Shown: piece by piece, positions 26,366 to 36,291 of the stretch
How positions within the stretch are numbered: position 1 is the stretch's first letter
Layout: each line of letters begins with the position of its first letter
From: Bacteroidota bacterium
Lineage (GTDB): Bacteria > Bacteroidota > Bacteroidia > 2-12-FULL-35-15
Assembly (NCBI GenBank): GCA_016722565.1
Contig: JADKIU010000002.1
Span: 1 to 64,000 of the forward strand
Direction: 5' to 3'
DNA: 64,000 nucleotides
Translations under genes and position numbers: made by a program
Notes under the pieces: generated by a model
Told to the model about the DNA's origin: nothing
What the model saw: the letters and a program-made list of their open reading frames with translations, nothing else
Database searches by the model: none

Positions 26366-29300
26366 ATGTTCAAGAAAATTTCTTTTCTGATTGTTTTTAT
26401 TGCTTTGTTTTCATTCAAAACAAATGCATCGCATTTGATGGGTGGTGAAATCACTTGGGATTGTGTGGGTGGAGGACAATATGTTTTCACCATGAAACTT
26501 TACCGCGATTGTAATGGTATCGCAACTACTTCTGTTGTTTCTTTATCGGTATTCAATCATCCTACCGTTACTTCTATTCCTTTAAATTTAATTTCTCAAT
26601 CGGATATTTCTCCTGCCTGCAATGGAGCCGGACCATCAATTTCCTGTTTGGGTGCAGAGTCTGCTCCGGGTTGGCCGGGTAGTACAACACCGGTTTTGGG
26701 GGCAGTGCAGGAGTCAGTTTTTCAATCTGCACCAATTGCCTTACCTGGTGTTCCGGGGTCGTTAGGTTGGACATTTGCTTATTATGATTGCTGTAGGAAC
26801 AATTCAATTTCAAACATAAGCACTGCTTCTGCTTATGGCTTTACTTTAAGAGCGGTTATGTATGCGTATAACGGACAAAATGCAAACCCCTGTTTCGATT
26901 CTTCTCCGCGATTTTTGGAAAGTCCGAGCACCGTTATTTGTGTTGGATATCCCTTTACCTATAACCACAATGCTACGGATCCCGATTTGGATTCTTTGTT
27001 CTATTCTTGGGCGGAACCGTTGACACATTATGCCCCCCTTTCTGGTCCATATAATCCACCAACAAATCCTTCTCCAATTCCCTTATCTGCTGGCTATAGT
27101 TTTAATAGTCCGTTACCCGGAGTTTTACAAAACCCTGCAAACATTCCGGCAACAATTAATCCTGCAACAGGCGAAATTTCATTTACATCCTATACCATTG
27201 GAAACTTTGTGACGGTTGTGAAAGTGGAGGCATGGAAATGCGGGCAACTTGTGGCTGAAATTTATCGTGAAATACAAATTGTTTTGTTGCCTTGTGCTAC
27301 CAACAGTCCGCCTACAGTTGCTACTACCACCTACCAAGACACCGTGTTGGCAGGAACAGCAGTGAACTTTACCATTTCAGGAAATGATTTAGATTTATTA
27401 GCGGATGGAATTACACCTCAAACGATTACCATCTCTGCTACCGGAACACAATTTGGTGCAGGGTTTACCAGCACTTCCACCGGTTGTTTAAATCCTCCAT
27501 GTGCCACACTTACGCCTGCATCGCCTGTTTCCGGCTCCGTAAATGCCGCAACAACATTTAATTGGCAAACCAGCTGCAATCATATCTCTGACCACACGGC
27601 TTGCAACACACTTTCAAATACCTATACATTTGTTTTTAAAACGAAAGATGATTTTTGTCCGGCTCCGGCCGAAAAAATTACAACAGTTTCTATAACGATT
27701 CTTGCTTTGCCAATTGTGGAGTCGCCTCAACCTCGCTGTGTATCGGTATTGCCGAATGGTGATGTTACACTCACTTGGTCAACTCCTATCGATACCGGCT
27801 TAACATTTAATAGCTACCATATTTTTACCACAGCAAGTGCCGCTGGACCATTTACTTTGTTGGATAGTATTTTTGTGTATGGACAAACTACATACACACA
27901 CGTTGGCGCAAATGCGAATATTGCACCTGTTTATTATTATATGCAAACGCGCTCAGGATGTGGCGGACAAGTGTATGATGCTCCGAAGGATACCATTGCA
28001 TCCATCCATCTTTCTGTTGTGAATCCGAGTAACGGAACCGCCATTTTATCCTGGAACCCAATTGCAACACCAAACATTGTAACATCAACAGGGGTGTACA
28101 ATGTGTATCAGGAATTTCCTGCAGGCGTTTGGACAATGATTGGTTCAACATCAGGCTTGAGTATGATTGATACGATTATGGTATGTAACCAAACAATCAA
28201 TTACCGTGTTGAAATTGCAGATGCGACCGGTTGTACTTCTGTTTCTTCTATTGATGGTGGGCTGTTTCAAAATATCATTGTTCCAATTATTCCGGTTCTT
28301 GATACCGTGAGTGTGGACGATAGTAACAATGCATTAATGAATTGGAATATCAATCCTTCTTCAGATGTAGAAGCGTATATCATTTATCGTTTTGATGGAA
28401 CTGCTTGGATTGCGATTGATACGGTGTTTGGAATTACCAATACCAGTTACAATTATTTATTGTCGGATGCCGACTTGGATTCTGAACAATATCGAATTGC
28501 AGCCTACGATACCTGTGGTAATTTAAGTCCGATGAGTGGTGCATTAAATACCATTTACCTCACAGCTGTTGCAGATATTTGTGCAAGAAGTGCTACATTG
28601 AGTTGGACACCCTACAATGTTATTGGAACAGGTTTGGCTGGATATCGCATTTATCGCTCAACCGTTGGATTAACTGGTCCGTATACCCTTGATGGGACTG
28701 TTGCTGCAGGAACTACAACATACACATCTACAGGTTTGGCTGCGAGTACGAATTATTATTTTAAAGTCGAAGCTTTTGATGTTTCCGGAGGTAAAACTTC
28801 TTCTTCGAATCGTATTAATTTTTATTCTGCAATTCCTGTTCCTCCTGTATTTTCTTATCTGCGTAAAGTAAGTGTGGTTGATCCGGATCAAGTGGATGTT
28901 TCTTGTCACGTTGATATCGCTGCTTCCACCTTGAATTATAAAATTATGCGATCTCTGGATAATACTTCGTTCACGTTAGCTGGAACGGTTCCTGCAACTG
29001 GATCAACGCCTGTTTTGTTTAGCGACATAAATGTTTCAACCGACAAAAACAGTTATTATTATAAAATTATCAATGTGGATAGCTGTGGATTTGATGGCTT
29101 GGAAACGAACATCGGAAGAACGATTCTTTTAACTGCAATAGGGAATAGCACAGATTTGTTAAATTACCTGAGTTGGAATGATTACGAAGATTGGTCAGGC
29201 AATGTAATGTCGTATAACATCTATAGAGGAGTGGATGGAGTGATGGATCCAACACCGATTGCGAATGTTCCATTTACTGGTTCAGGAGTAAATACCTATA

Positions 29301-29704
29301 CCGATGATGTATCTATGATATTGCAAGGTGAAGGAGTTTTTAATTATTATGTGGAAGCAATAGAAGGAATGGGTAACATCTATGGTTTTAATGAGAACAG
29401 TCTTTCTAATATTGCAGAAGCCTATCAAGATCCGATTATTTATATTCCGAATGCTTTCCGCCCGAATGGATTCAATAGCGTGTTTATTCCCGTAACTACA
29501 TTTGTTGATTTTACTGAATATGAATTTTCTGTTTTTAATCGCTGGGGGTTAAAAGTGTTTTCTACAACAAATATTAATGAAGGATGGGATGGCACCAATC
29601 GTGGTGTGAAACAAGAATTAGGAGTATATGTGTACCTTGTAAGATTTAAAAATTCAAAAGGAGAATACTTGGATTTTAAAGGATCGGTAACATTGATTCG
29701 ATAA
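26366..29704 (+). CDS. Giant secreted FN3-repeat protein with gliding-motility/CHU_C C-terminal sorting domain
   Basis: The start at ATG 26366 gives 1112 residues with a clear signal peptide (ISFLIVFIALFSFKTNA). SHLMGGEITWDCVGGGQYVF is a recurrent N-terminal module of Bacteroidota surface proteins. Roughly residues 450-1020 are tandem fibronectin-III-like repeats (for example TLSWTPYNVIGTGLAGYRIY, LNYLSWNDYEDWSGNVMSYN). The last 85 residues are the CHU_C domain: IYIPNAFRPNGFNSVF, FSVFNRWGLKVF, EGWDGT, GVYVYLVRF. This is a type B T9SS signal, so the protein should be exported and attached at, or released from, the cell surface; an adhesin-like role is inference. Confidence 0.85.
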   Translation: MFKKISFLIVFIALFSFKTNASHLMGGEITWDCVGGGQYVFTMKLYRDCNGIATTSVVSLSVFNHPTVTSIPLNLISQSDISPACNGAGPSISCLGAESAPGWPGSTTPVLGAVQESVFQSAPIALPGVPGSLGWTFAYYDCCRNNSISNISTASAYGFTLRAVMYAYNGQNANPCFDSSPRFLESPSTVICVGYPFTYNHNATDPDLDSLFYSWAEPLTHYAPLSGPYNPPTNPSPIPLSAGYSFNSPLPGVLQNPANIPATINPATGEISFTSYTIGNFVTVVKVEAWKCGQLVAEIYREIQIVLLPCATNSPPTVATTTYQDTVLAGTAVNFTISGNDLDLLADGITPQTITISATGTQFGAGFTSTSTGCLNPPCATLTPASPVSGSVNAATTFNWQTSCNHISDHTACNTLSNTYTFVFKTKDDFCPAPAEKITTVSITILALPIVESPQPRCVSVLPNGDVTLTWSTPIDTGLTFNSYHIFTTASAAGPFTLLDSIFVYGQTTYTHVGANANIAPVYYYMQTRSGCGGQVYDAPKDTIASIHLSVVNPSNGTAILSWNPIATPNIVTSTGVYNVYQEFPAGVWTMIGSTSGLSMIDTIMVCNQTINYRVEIADATGCTSVSSIDGGLFQNIIVPIIPVLDTVSVDDSNNALMNWNINPSSDVEAYIIYRFDGTAWIAIDTVFGITNTSYNYLLSDADLDSEQYRIAAYDTCGNLSPMSGALNTIYLTAVADICARSATLSWTPYNVIGTGLAGYRIYRSTVGLTGPYTLDGTVAAGTTTYTSTGLAASTNYYFKVEAFDVSGGKTSSSNRINFYSAIPVPPVFSYLRKVSVVDPDQVDVSCHVDIAASTLNYKIMRSLDNTSFTLAGTVPATGSTPVLFSDINVSTDKNSYYYKIINVDSCGFDGLETNIGRTILLTAIGNSTDLLNYLSWNDYEDWSGNVMSYNIYRGVDGVMDPTPIANVPFTGSGVNTYTDDVSMILQGEGVFNYYVEAIEGMGNIYGFNENSLSNIAEAYQDPIIYIPNAFRPNGFNSVFIPVTTFVDFTEYEFSVFNRWGLKVFSTTNINEGWDGTNRGVKQELGVYVYLVRFKNSKGEYLDFKGSVTLIR

Positions 29705-29721
29705 ATAAAAAACAAAAATAG

Positions 29722-30874
29722 ATGACAACAAAAAACTACTTCAAACTTTTATTATTTGTATTTATAGCTTTCTCAATGGAAGCAAATGCGCAATGCACTT
29801 CTTGCACAACAACCATTTCGGGACCCGATGCAACGAATTATGTTGTCGGATCTGGACAAACAATTTGTGTTTCTCCAACCGGAAACCTAAGCGGATTAAT
29901 TACGGTGAATGCCGGTGGAACGGTTTGTAATCAAGGAACAATCAGCTCCCCTTATTTTTGGGTGAATGGTGGACTGCTAAACAATTACGGGTCAGTGAAT
30001 GTGAGTAATTTGATGGTGAGTGCAGGCGGTGATTTTAATAATTATTTAAATGCAACTCACGATAGTATTTTAATTACGGATGCTTCTTCGGTTTTGAATA
30101 ATATAGGAACAATGACCGCAATTCGCATGGGAAATACAACCGGCTCAACGATTACAAATTCCAGGTTCTATCACGGCTGACTATGTTGGGGATTCTGTTG
30201 CTACATTTAACAACAATGCAAACTCATCTTTAAAAATCAATTTCGATTTTTACAATGCTTACAATAGCACATTTACGAATTCCGGGTATATGGATGTAGA
30301 TCGTGATTTTTTAAATTCAAATACTGCTACTTTCACTACGTCATGTATGATTTCTATTGGTAGAGATTGGTACAACACCGCAACTGTTTTAGGGCCGGGA
30401 GTTTCTAGTTGTGGTGGTTTTAACATTGTTGGAGCGTCTTACAATACCGGTACGTTAGGTAGTGGAAGTACACATGTTGATATTTGCGATGCCGGTAGCC
30501 CTCCGTTAGGATTAGATGGACCATTGGGAACAATTGCTAGTACTACAACATATTGTGCTTGCTCAAATGTTTGTGTTATGCCGGTTGGTATCTATGAACC
30601 ACTTGCGCAGAGCTCCGTCCTGATCCAAAACGTTTATCCCAATCCTGCTTCTTCCTCATTAACAATCGAATTGCAAAATAAACAATCGGAAGACTTGGTT
30701 GTTGAAATAATTGACATGATGTGAAGAAAACAATCAATGGTTGTAATGCAATCGATTGCAGGATTAAGTATATCTACAGTTGATGTTTCTAAATTGGCAG
30801 AAGGAACCTATATATTGAGTATTACAGATTCTAAAAAAATGCAATCAAAACAGTTGTTTAGTGTTGTGAAGTAA
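29722..30874 (+). CDS. Secreted protein with T9SS type A C-terminal domain (frameshift and internal TGA)
   Basis: About 383 residues once joined. The signal peptide is FKLLLFVFIAFSMEANAQ. The middle is low-complexity beta-rich (CTSCTTTISGPDATNYVVG, VCNQGTISSPYFW), like passenger proteins that carry cell-wall or surface motifs. A +1 shift near 30175 joins NSRFYHG to DYVGDSVATFNNN. The C-terminal domain starts QNVYPNPASSSLTIEL; after EIIDMM an in-frame TGA at 30722-30724 stands where the family nearly always has Gly (MGRK), and the same frame then continues RKQSMVV...DVSKLAEGTYILSI to TAA at 30872-30874. Both breaks are probably sequencing errors, but a nonsense mutation is possible. It is 17 bp after the CHU_C gene. 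Confidence 0.65.
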
Positions 30875-30921
30875 TCCTTATTCGTTAATTAGTATTTAGT
30901 TATAATTTGTAATTCGCTGGA

Positions 30922-32052
30922 ATGAAAATTGGAATTGTTTGTTATCCTACCTTTGGTGGGAGTGGTGTTGTGGCAACAGAATTAGGCAAAGCCTTGGCCG
31001 ATAAAGGGCATCAGGTGCATTTTATTACGTACAGTCAGCCTGTTCGTTTGGATTTTTTTTCAGGTAATTTATATTATCATGAAGTTTCTGTTTCGGATTA
31101 TCCTTTGTTTGAATATCAACCCTACGAATTGGTATTGTCGAGTAAATTAGTGGATGTTGTAAAATATGAACAACTCGACTTGTTGCATGTGCATTATGCT
31201 ATTCCACATGCCTCCGCAGCATATATGGCAAAACAAATATTAGCTTCTCAAGGTATTAATATTCCTTTTATTACAACATTGCATGGTACAGACATTACCC
31301 TCGTTGGAAAAGATCCTTCGTTTGAGCCGGTGATTACCTTTGCCATCAACCAAAGTGATGCTGTAACCTCTGTTTCAGAAAGTTTGAAAGCGGATACCTA
31401 CGCAAATTTCCCAAGTGTAAAAAAGGAAATTACTGTAATCCCCAACTTTATATGTTTGGATGATTACAAACCCAACGAAGCTGTATGTACAAAAAAAATG
31501 TATGCACCCAATGGTGAACGTTTGCTGATTCATGTTTCTAATTTCAGAAAGGTGAAACGTGTGGATGATGTGTTAAGGGTGTTTGATAAAATCAGAAAAG
31601 TAATTCCTTCAAAATTAATTTTAGTAGGTGATGGTCCTGAACGACCGGCAATCGAGAAACTTTGTAGAGAGCTAGATACATGTCATGACATTCGATCGTT
31701 AGGAAAAATTGTGAACCCTGAGCAGGTGTTAGCCATTGCTGATTTGTTTTTATTGACTTCTGAAACGGAGAGTTTTGGTTTGGCAGCATTGGAAGCTATG
31801 GCGGCAAAAGTACCGGTTATTTCAACAAATTCAGGTGGTATCCCGGAAGTAAATGTAGATGGCTTTTCAGGCTATATGAGTAATGTGGGAGATATAGATG
31901 ATATGGCAAAGAATGCAATTCGTATTTTGAAAGACGATGCTACCTTAAATCAATTTAAACTAAATGCTTACGAGCAAGCAAAGAAGTTTGATATTGATAA
32001 AATATTGCCAATGTATGAAGCGCTATATGCGAAGGTATTACAGAAGAAATAA
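30922..32052 (+). CDS. bshA: N-acetyl-alpha-D-glucosaminyl L-malate synthase BshA
   Basis: 376 residues, full length. MKIGIVCYPTFGGSGVVATELG at the N-terminus, LLHVHYAIPHASAAYMAKQIL, PFITTLHGTDITLVGKDPS, FAINQSDAVTSVSESL, LIHVSNFRKVKRVDDV and ETESFGLAALEAMAAKVPV are close to textbook BshA. The enzyme transfers GlcNAc from UDP-GlcNAc to L-malate, the first step of bacillithiol synthesis, in the cytosol. BshB and BshC are not in this window. The gene stands alone and meets the next, convergent gene 3 bp beyond its stop, without a separate terminator. Confidence 0.9.
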   Translation: MKIGIVCYPTFGGSGVVATELGKALADKGHQVHFITYSQPVRLDFFSGNLYYHEVSVSDYPLFEYQPYELVLSSKLVDVVKYEQLDLLHVHYAIPHASAAYMAKQILASQGINIPFITTLHGTDITLVGKDPSFEPVITFAINQSDAVTSVSESLKADTYANFPSVKKEITVIPNFICLDDYKPNEAVCTKKMYAPNGERLLIHVSNFRKVKRVDDVLRVFDKIRKVIPSKLILVGDGPERPAIEKLCRELDTCHDIRSLGKIVNPEQVLAIADLFLLTSETESFGLAALEAMAAKVPVISTNSGGIPEVNVDGFSGYMSNVGDIDDMAKNAIRILKDDATLNQFKLNAYEQAKKFDIDKILPMYEALYAKVLQKK

Positions 32053-32055
32053 GTT

Positions 32056-32664
32056 TCAATCACTTTCCCATTTACGAGTAGGTCTGCCGGTTTGTTGATC
32101 AACAATGTAATTTTTTTCTTCCGCTAATTTGAACATTCGTTTTCTTAGTTTCTTGGGATAGAAAGTGGTGTAGATCGTATTCAAACGTTTTTTCTTTTTC
32201 ACAATTCCAATTTGGCTTAAAATATCTTGCGTTGCAGCTGCACAACGCATTCCAAAGAATGCATAATCATAGGGCGGTTTTGCTAAATAATCAGAATGAA
32301 TTTTATTTAATTGGTTGTATTGCTCCTCTGAAATGGGAATGGTAAAAGAAACCACTTTGTACCCTTTCGGGTAAGGAGGTTGGTTATGGGTATGTTTGCC
32401 GTTATATTGGCTATGGCAATTGCGATGATGGGAGATCATATGCACTCTTCCTGTTGGAGAAAAGCCATAGTCAATACTGTCAATTTCAATGGTAACATGT
32501 CCGCCATGAATTCCACCAAAGTATTTCATTTCAGTTTTGTTTTTGTATTTTTTTAGAGGTTTTGAACCATAAAGGAAATGTACTTTAATGCGGTGCGTTG
32601 AATCTGTTTGGCTTTGAGAAAAACCGAAAGAGAAGAGGAGCAAAAAGGTAAAAAGTAATTTCAT
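32056..32664 (-). CDS. Secreted protein of unknown function with conserved His/Cys blocks
   Basis: 202 residues with a signal peptide (LLFTFLLLFSFGFSQS). I do not recognise a named family. GGIHGGHVTIEIDSIDYGFSP (a GxHVxI-type strand) and FFGMRCAAATQDILSQIG (Cys at a helix start) are spaced like the His and Cys of circularly permuted NlpC/P60 papain-fold peptidases. That is only a guess; the stretch HHRNCHSQYNGKHTHN is also His-rich. The C-terminus is basic. It ends a minus-strand run and starts 9 bp after a small membrane gene. Periplasmic or secreted location is likely. Confidence 0.6.
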   Translation of the reverse strand: MKLLFTFLLLFSFGFSQSQTDSTHRIKVHFLYGSKPLKKYKNKTEMKYFGGIHGGHVTIEIDSIDYGFSPTGRVHMISHHRNCHSQYNGKHTHNQPPYPKGYKVVSFTIPISEEQYNQLNKIHSDYLAKPPYDYAFFGMRCAAATQDILSQIGIVKKKKRLNTIYTTFYPKKLRKRMFKLAEEKNYIVDQQTGRPTRKWESD

Positions 32665-32673
32665 GACCAGCTG

Positions 32674-32814
32674 CTAGTTGAAAATCAATAACATTCCCAT
32701 TATAAATATAAATCCTGCAACACAGCATAGAACGGCAACCATGACAGATCTGGAAATATAATTTTCGCTCATTTCTTGCATTCCTTCGTAAATCCGTTCA
32801 AAAAAATCTCTCAT
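32674..32814 (-). CDS. Small single-pass membrane protein
   Basis: 46 residues from an ATG at 32814. A soluble acidic start (MRDFFERIYEGMQEMSENY) is followed by one hydrophobic helix (VMVAVLCCVAGFIFIMGMLL). It fits exactly between the SUI1 gene (39 bp upstream) and the secreted protein (9 bp downstream), and has a plausible membrane-protein composition. There is no homologue I can name. It could be a chance open frame, but the spacing argues for a real gene. Confidence 0.5.
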   Translation of the reverse strand: MRDFFERIYEGMQEMSENYISRSVMVAVLCCVAGFIFIMGMLLIFN

Positions 32815-32852
32815 AAATAGATTGTTTATTTATTATCGTCCGATTACAATCT

Positions 32853-33191
32853 TTATCCACCTGCTTTTTTCGCTTTGTAGTTCATATCGGTGAGCAATTT
32901 TAATACTTTGTCGCGGTGATCACCTTGAAGCAATATTTCCAAGTTTTTAACACTTCCACCTACACCACATTTTTGTTTTAATGTTTTGCCAAGGTTTTCC
33001 AAATCAACCATGTTTCCAACATGACCGCTAACTCTTGTTACTAATTTTCCTCCACCCATCCGGTCGAGGTAAATTTTTAAATTTTGTTGCTGGGGAGGAA
33101 GTGATTGCATGGGTGTTTCATCTTCGTTATTAAATTGGAAGTCTTTGTTGGTTGAAAAGACAAACCCATCTTCGTTATTTTTTTTACTCAT
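32853..33191 (-). CDS. yciH: SUI1/YciH family translation initiation factor
   Basis: 112 residues from ATG 33191 (the frame is open 57 bp further, but MSKKNNEDGFVFSTN is the natural start). The C-terminal 75 residues are the SUI1 domain: LKIYLDRMGGGKLVTRVSGHVG, LGKTLKQKCGVGGSVKNLEILLQGDHRDKV. In eukaryotes eIF1 monitors start-codon choice; bacterial YciH/SUI1 proteins have a related but less certain ribosomal role. The N-terminal 35 residues are acidic and low-complexity. It follows the lipid kinase by 46 bp on the same strand. Confidence 0.85.
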   Translation of the reverse strand: MSKKNNEDGFVFSTNKDFQFNNEDETPMQSLPPQQQNLKIYLDRMGGGKLVTRVSGHVGNMVDLENLGKTLKQKCGVGGSVKNLEILLQGDHRDKVLKLLTDMNYKAKKAGG

Positions 33192-33237
33192 TGTATTCGT
33201 TCTTCGTAATGACGTTATTACTATTGCTTGGTTTTTA

Positions 33238-34113
33238 TTAAGGCACAATCACTTTCAAAGATAATGGATTCACTTTTATTTTTAATTCATTTCCGATTTC
33301 AATCGGCTTTTCATCGATATGTGCAATCATTCCTTTTTGCTTAACAATCACCTCTTGTGCTTTTATAATTTCGAGGAAAGAGGATTTGTCGAGCGACCTT
33401 TTAAACAATCTATAGCCGATTGACAGTGCATTTGTAAATTTAAAATCTTTTAAAATGGCAATGTCCATCATTCCATCACTAATATCAGCAGTTGGAGCAA
33501 TAAAAGCATTGTTTCCCCATTGTGACCCGTTTGCAAAACTGATTAAATAGGCATTTTTAACGGAGGTTTTTCCGGCTACCGTGAGCTCGAAATCTTGTGC
33601 TTTGTATCGAGGGAATTCACGGGTAATAACTTTTAGATAGGAGGAAAATCCTCTTTTGCCGAATTTGGCAAATTCCCATCCGATATGAGCATCAAAACCG
33701 ATTCCGGCTACATTCACAAATGTTTCATCATTCATTTGGATGGTATCAATCGTTGTTTCTTTGCAAGCATTGATGACGAGCATTGCTTTTTTTAGTTGGA
33801 GTGGAATATTCAAATGTCGTGCTAATCCATTTCCGGAACCGGTAGGAATAATTGCCATTGCTGTTGATGTGTGGATTAAACTTTTGCCGACTTCATTCAC
33901 AGAGCCGTCTCCACCAACTGCAACTACAATATCAACATTACGTGAAGCAGCATCTTTTGCAAGTTCGATGGCATGCTTAGCGGCTTTTGTATAAGCAATT
34001 TCATATTCAAAGCGTGAACGATCCAATTGCTCATCAATTAGTTTTTCGATTACTTTTTGACGACCAATTCCTGAAATAGGGTTAACGATAAAACAGATGG
34101 TTTTTTTAGACAT
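33238..34113 (-). CDS. Lipid/diacylglycerol kinase family protein (YegS-like)
   Basis: 291 residues. ICFIVNPISGIGR is the N-terminal nucleotide block, VDIVVAVGGDGSVNEV the GGDG catalytic loop, and AIIPTGSGNGLARHL the third block of the diacylglycerol kinase catalytic domain. FVNVAGIGFDAHIGWEFAK follows as in YegS/DgkB. It would phosphorylate a lipid or sphingoid base with ATP; Bacteroidota make sphingolipids, so either substrate is possible. It is cytosolic/peripheral membrane. It is the first gene of the minus-strand run kinase, SUI1, small membrane protein, unknown. Confidence 0.85.
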   Translation of the reverse strand: MSKKTICFIVNPISGIGRQKVIEKLIDEQLDRSRFEYEIAYTKAAKHAIELAKDAASRNVDIVVAVGGDGSVNEVGKSLIHTSTAMAIIPTGSGNGLARHLNIPLQLKKAMLVINACKETTIDTIQMNDETFVNVAGIGFDAHIGWEFAKFGKRGFSSYLKVITREFPRYKAQDFELTVAGKTSVKNAYLISFANGSQWGNNAFIAPTADISDGMMDIAILKDFKFTNALSIGYRLFKRSLDKSSFLEIIKAQEVIVKQKGMIAHIDEKPIEIGNELKIKVNPLSLKVIVP

Positions 34114-34210
34114 TCGAATGCTAAATAACGGTTAATGTTTTCAATTTGCAAATATGCAATGCATCATCATGGGCAGGCAAGTATGGATGCAACGTAATTT
34201 TTGCAACTTT

Positions 34211-36118
34211 TTAATGCATCTTATTCTGAATTAAACTTTGCTGGTAGGTTTGAACAATGGCCTTTGTTTTTTTCTCTAACCTTTTCACCATTTCCGGATG
34301 TTTTGCTACTTCATTATTTTGTAAAGCGCTATCCTTAGGGAAATAGTAAAGCTCGGTTGTTTCTTTGCCATTGAATTCCAAATAATAATTATTTTCAATT
34401 ATTTGATAAATATTATTGCCAGCATACATAAAAGCATAATGTTGACCTGTGGTCTCAAAAACACTATTTCCAAACGAAAAGTAGTTGGAAGGGTAATTGA
34501 TGTAATCTAATATAGATGGTTGAATATCAATTTGTTGTGTTGTGGTGGAGTCGATTCCCCTTAAGTTGCTTCCCTGCATAAAATAGAGGATGGGGATCGT
34601 GCTATTTCCGACTTTATTTTGGAAAAAGAGGTCTTGGGTAACCCCGGTATGATCTGCAACTAAAACAAATAATGTATTGTTGAACCAGGGCATTTTTTTT
34701 GCAGTTTCAAAAAATCGTTGCAGGGCAAAATCGCTGTAAGCAATTGTTTTTTCTATAGGTAGTTTGCCTTCTTTGAAGCGCTTCGCATATTTTTCTGGAA
34801 CATGATAGGGGTGGTGGGAGGTAAGTGTAAATAGCGTTGCGAAAAAAGGTTGTTTTTGCTGATTGATGGTTTTTGCGGTATATTGTAAAAACTCTTCATC
34901 CCATATGCCCCAACTTCCGTCATAATCCTTTTCGTTGTTGTATTCCGTTCTTCCGAAATAAGCATCATATTCCGCTACTTTTGAGAATCCGTCAAATCCC
35001 ATTGTTCCATTTGTACCTCCGTGAAAAAAAGCAGTATAATAGCCTTGTTTTTTTAATAAACCTGCTAACCCTGAAATTTGATTGCTACCATAAGATGAAG
35101 AGATGTAGGGTTCGTTCATCCAAGTTGGAGTGCTGGCAACAATTGCTGGAATTCCCTGAATAGACGTTTTTCCATTTGAAAAAGCATTTACAAAGGTGCG
35201 ACTTTCACCAATCAAAGAATCTAGAAATGGGGAACACCCGGATGTTTTGCCATTAATGGCTCCTACATATTCCTTCGAGAAACTTTCTAAAGCAATGATA
35301 AAGACATTCAGTTTTTTAAATTCACCCGTTTCGGCTTTATGATAGGGGTTGAATTGGCTGAGTAACTCTGCTTCGTTGGTATAATAAGTTGTGGGTTGTA
35401 TGGACTGTAAATCCAAAGATTTAAGGATGCTGAAAGGGGTGCTGATGACCAAGGGGATGTTTTTAGCACTTGTATGCTCAGCGGCATCTACTGCATTGAT
35501 TGGGACCAACTGAAAGCCTCCCCGATATCCGAGAATGCTGAATGCGATAGATAAAATATAAATTCCTGCTTGGTTAAAGTATGTTTTTTTGTTCCATTCG
35601 AGTAAAGATGCTTTTTCCGATTTTTTATAGAAATACACAACAGCAACAGATAGTAGGATCCAAATAAGAAACATATACCAATATTCTTTAAGGAATAATG
35701 GCAAAAGTCGCCCTAGGTCATTCCCAATTTGGCCACCAAAAAAGTTAAATACATCCGCTGTTGTTCGTTTTAAGGTAAATTGAAAGTAAATCAAATCAAC
35801 ACAATTGGCCAATATTGCTGCACTGTTGATTGCAATAAAGAGGAAAATTAAGAGTTTTCGATAGGGCATTCTCTCCCGGAAGGGGAAAGGAATAAGGTAA
35901 AGAAGAATAAAAATGCTGTTGGAAAGGATAATAACCGAAAGGTCGAATCGTATACCTGAAAAAAGGATTGTGACCAGCTGGCCAAAGTTTAAGTCGGAGA
36001 AATAGAAATGATTAAACCAGTAAAAAAGTAGCCGGCAAACGCTATATACCAATAGCAATAGCCCTATTTTTTTTAATAACGAAAGTAAATTGGCACCGCC
36101 TGTTCGCATAGCTTGCAA
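34211..36118 (-). CDS. LTA-synthase/sulfatase-type membrane phosphotransferase
   Basis: 635 residues. About five N-terminal membrane helices (residues 10-180) precede an extracytoplasmic alkaline-phosphatase-fold domain. NVFIIALESFSKEYVGA holds the first metal-binding Glu, NGKTSIQGIPAI the Thr nucleophile region (compare GKTS in LtaS), and LFVLVADHTG the distal metal Asp-His. HGGTNGTMGFDGFSK and TSHHPYHVP are also conserved. Relatives transfer glycerol-phosphate or phosphoethanolamine to lipids and glycans. The substrate here is unknown. It is monocistronic and separated from the kinase by about 97 bp. Confidence 0.85.
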   Translation of the reverse strand: MQAMRTGGANLLSLLKKIGLLLLVYSVCRLLFYWFNHFYFSDLNFGQLVTILFSGIRFDLSVIILSNSIFILLYLIPFPFRERMPYRKLLIFLFIAINSAAILANCVDLIYFQFTLKRTTADVFNFFGGQIGNDLGRLLPLFLKEYWYMFLIWILLSVAVVYFYKKSEKASLLEWNKKTYFNQAGIYILSIAFSILGYRGGFQLVPINAVDAAEHTSAKNIPLVISTPFSILKSLDLQSIQPTTYYTNEAELLSQFNPYHKAETGEFKKLNVFIIALESFSKEYVGAINGKTSGCSPFLDSLIGESRTFVNAFSNGKTSIQGIPAIVASTPTWMNEPYISSSYGSNQISGLAGLLKKQGYYTAFFHGGTNGTMGFDGFSKVAEYDAYFGRTEYNNEKDYDGSWGIWDEEFLQYTAKTINQQKQPFFATLFTLTSHHPYHVPEKYAKRFKEGKLPIEKTIAYSDFALQRFFETAKKMPWFNNTLFVLVADHTGVTQDLFFQNKVGNSTIPILYFMQGSNLRGIDSTTTQQIDIQPSILDYINYPSNYFSFGNSVFETTGQHYAFMYAGNNIYQIIENNYYLEFNGKETTELYYFPKDSALQNNEVAKHPEMVKRLEKKTKAIVQTYQQSLIQNKMH

Positions 36119-36224
36119 AGCTAATAAATAATAGTAAGATTCATTTTTTCAAATTGTTTTTTAGAGGAATTCAGCCGAAAGAATGACCTTGGGTGGGGGG
36201 AGGAACGAAAAAAAATTAAAAAAA

Positions 36225-36257
36225 TTTGTTTCGTGTGAAAAATTTAATATATATTTG
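36225..36257 (+). promoter_or_regulatory. Strong promoter TTTG-N21-TATATTTG
   Basis: TTTG at 36225-36228 and TATATTTG at 36250-36257 match the Bacteroidota consensus. The ATG is 34 bp further, behind an A-rich leader that is typical of well-expressed genes in this phylum. Confidence 0.65.
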
Positions 36258-36291
36258 CCGAAATTTTAATTAAAATCACAAACAAAACAAA

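Noticed and set aside
27030..27212. Short frames nested in the FN3-repeat protein
   Set aside because: Out-of-frame shadows without start context; the host frame is continuous and well supported.
30722..30724. TGA recoded as Gly
   Set aside because: TGA serves as a normal stop in many genes here (for example asnB), so a single substitution or error is much more likely than an alternative code.
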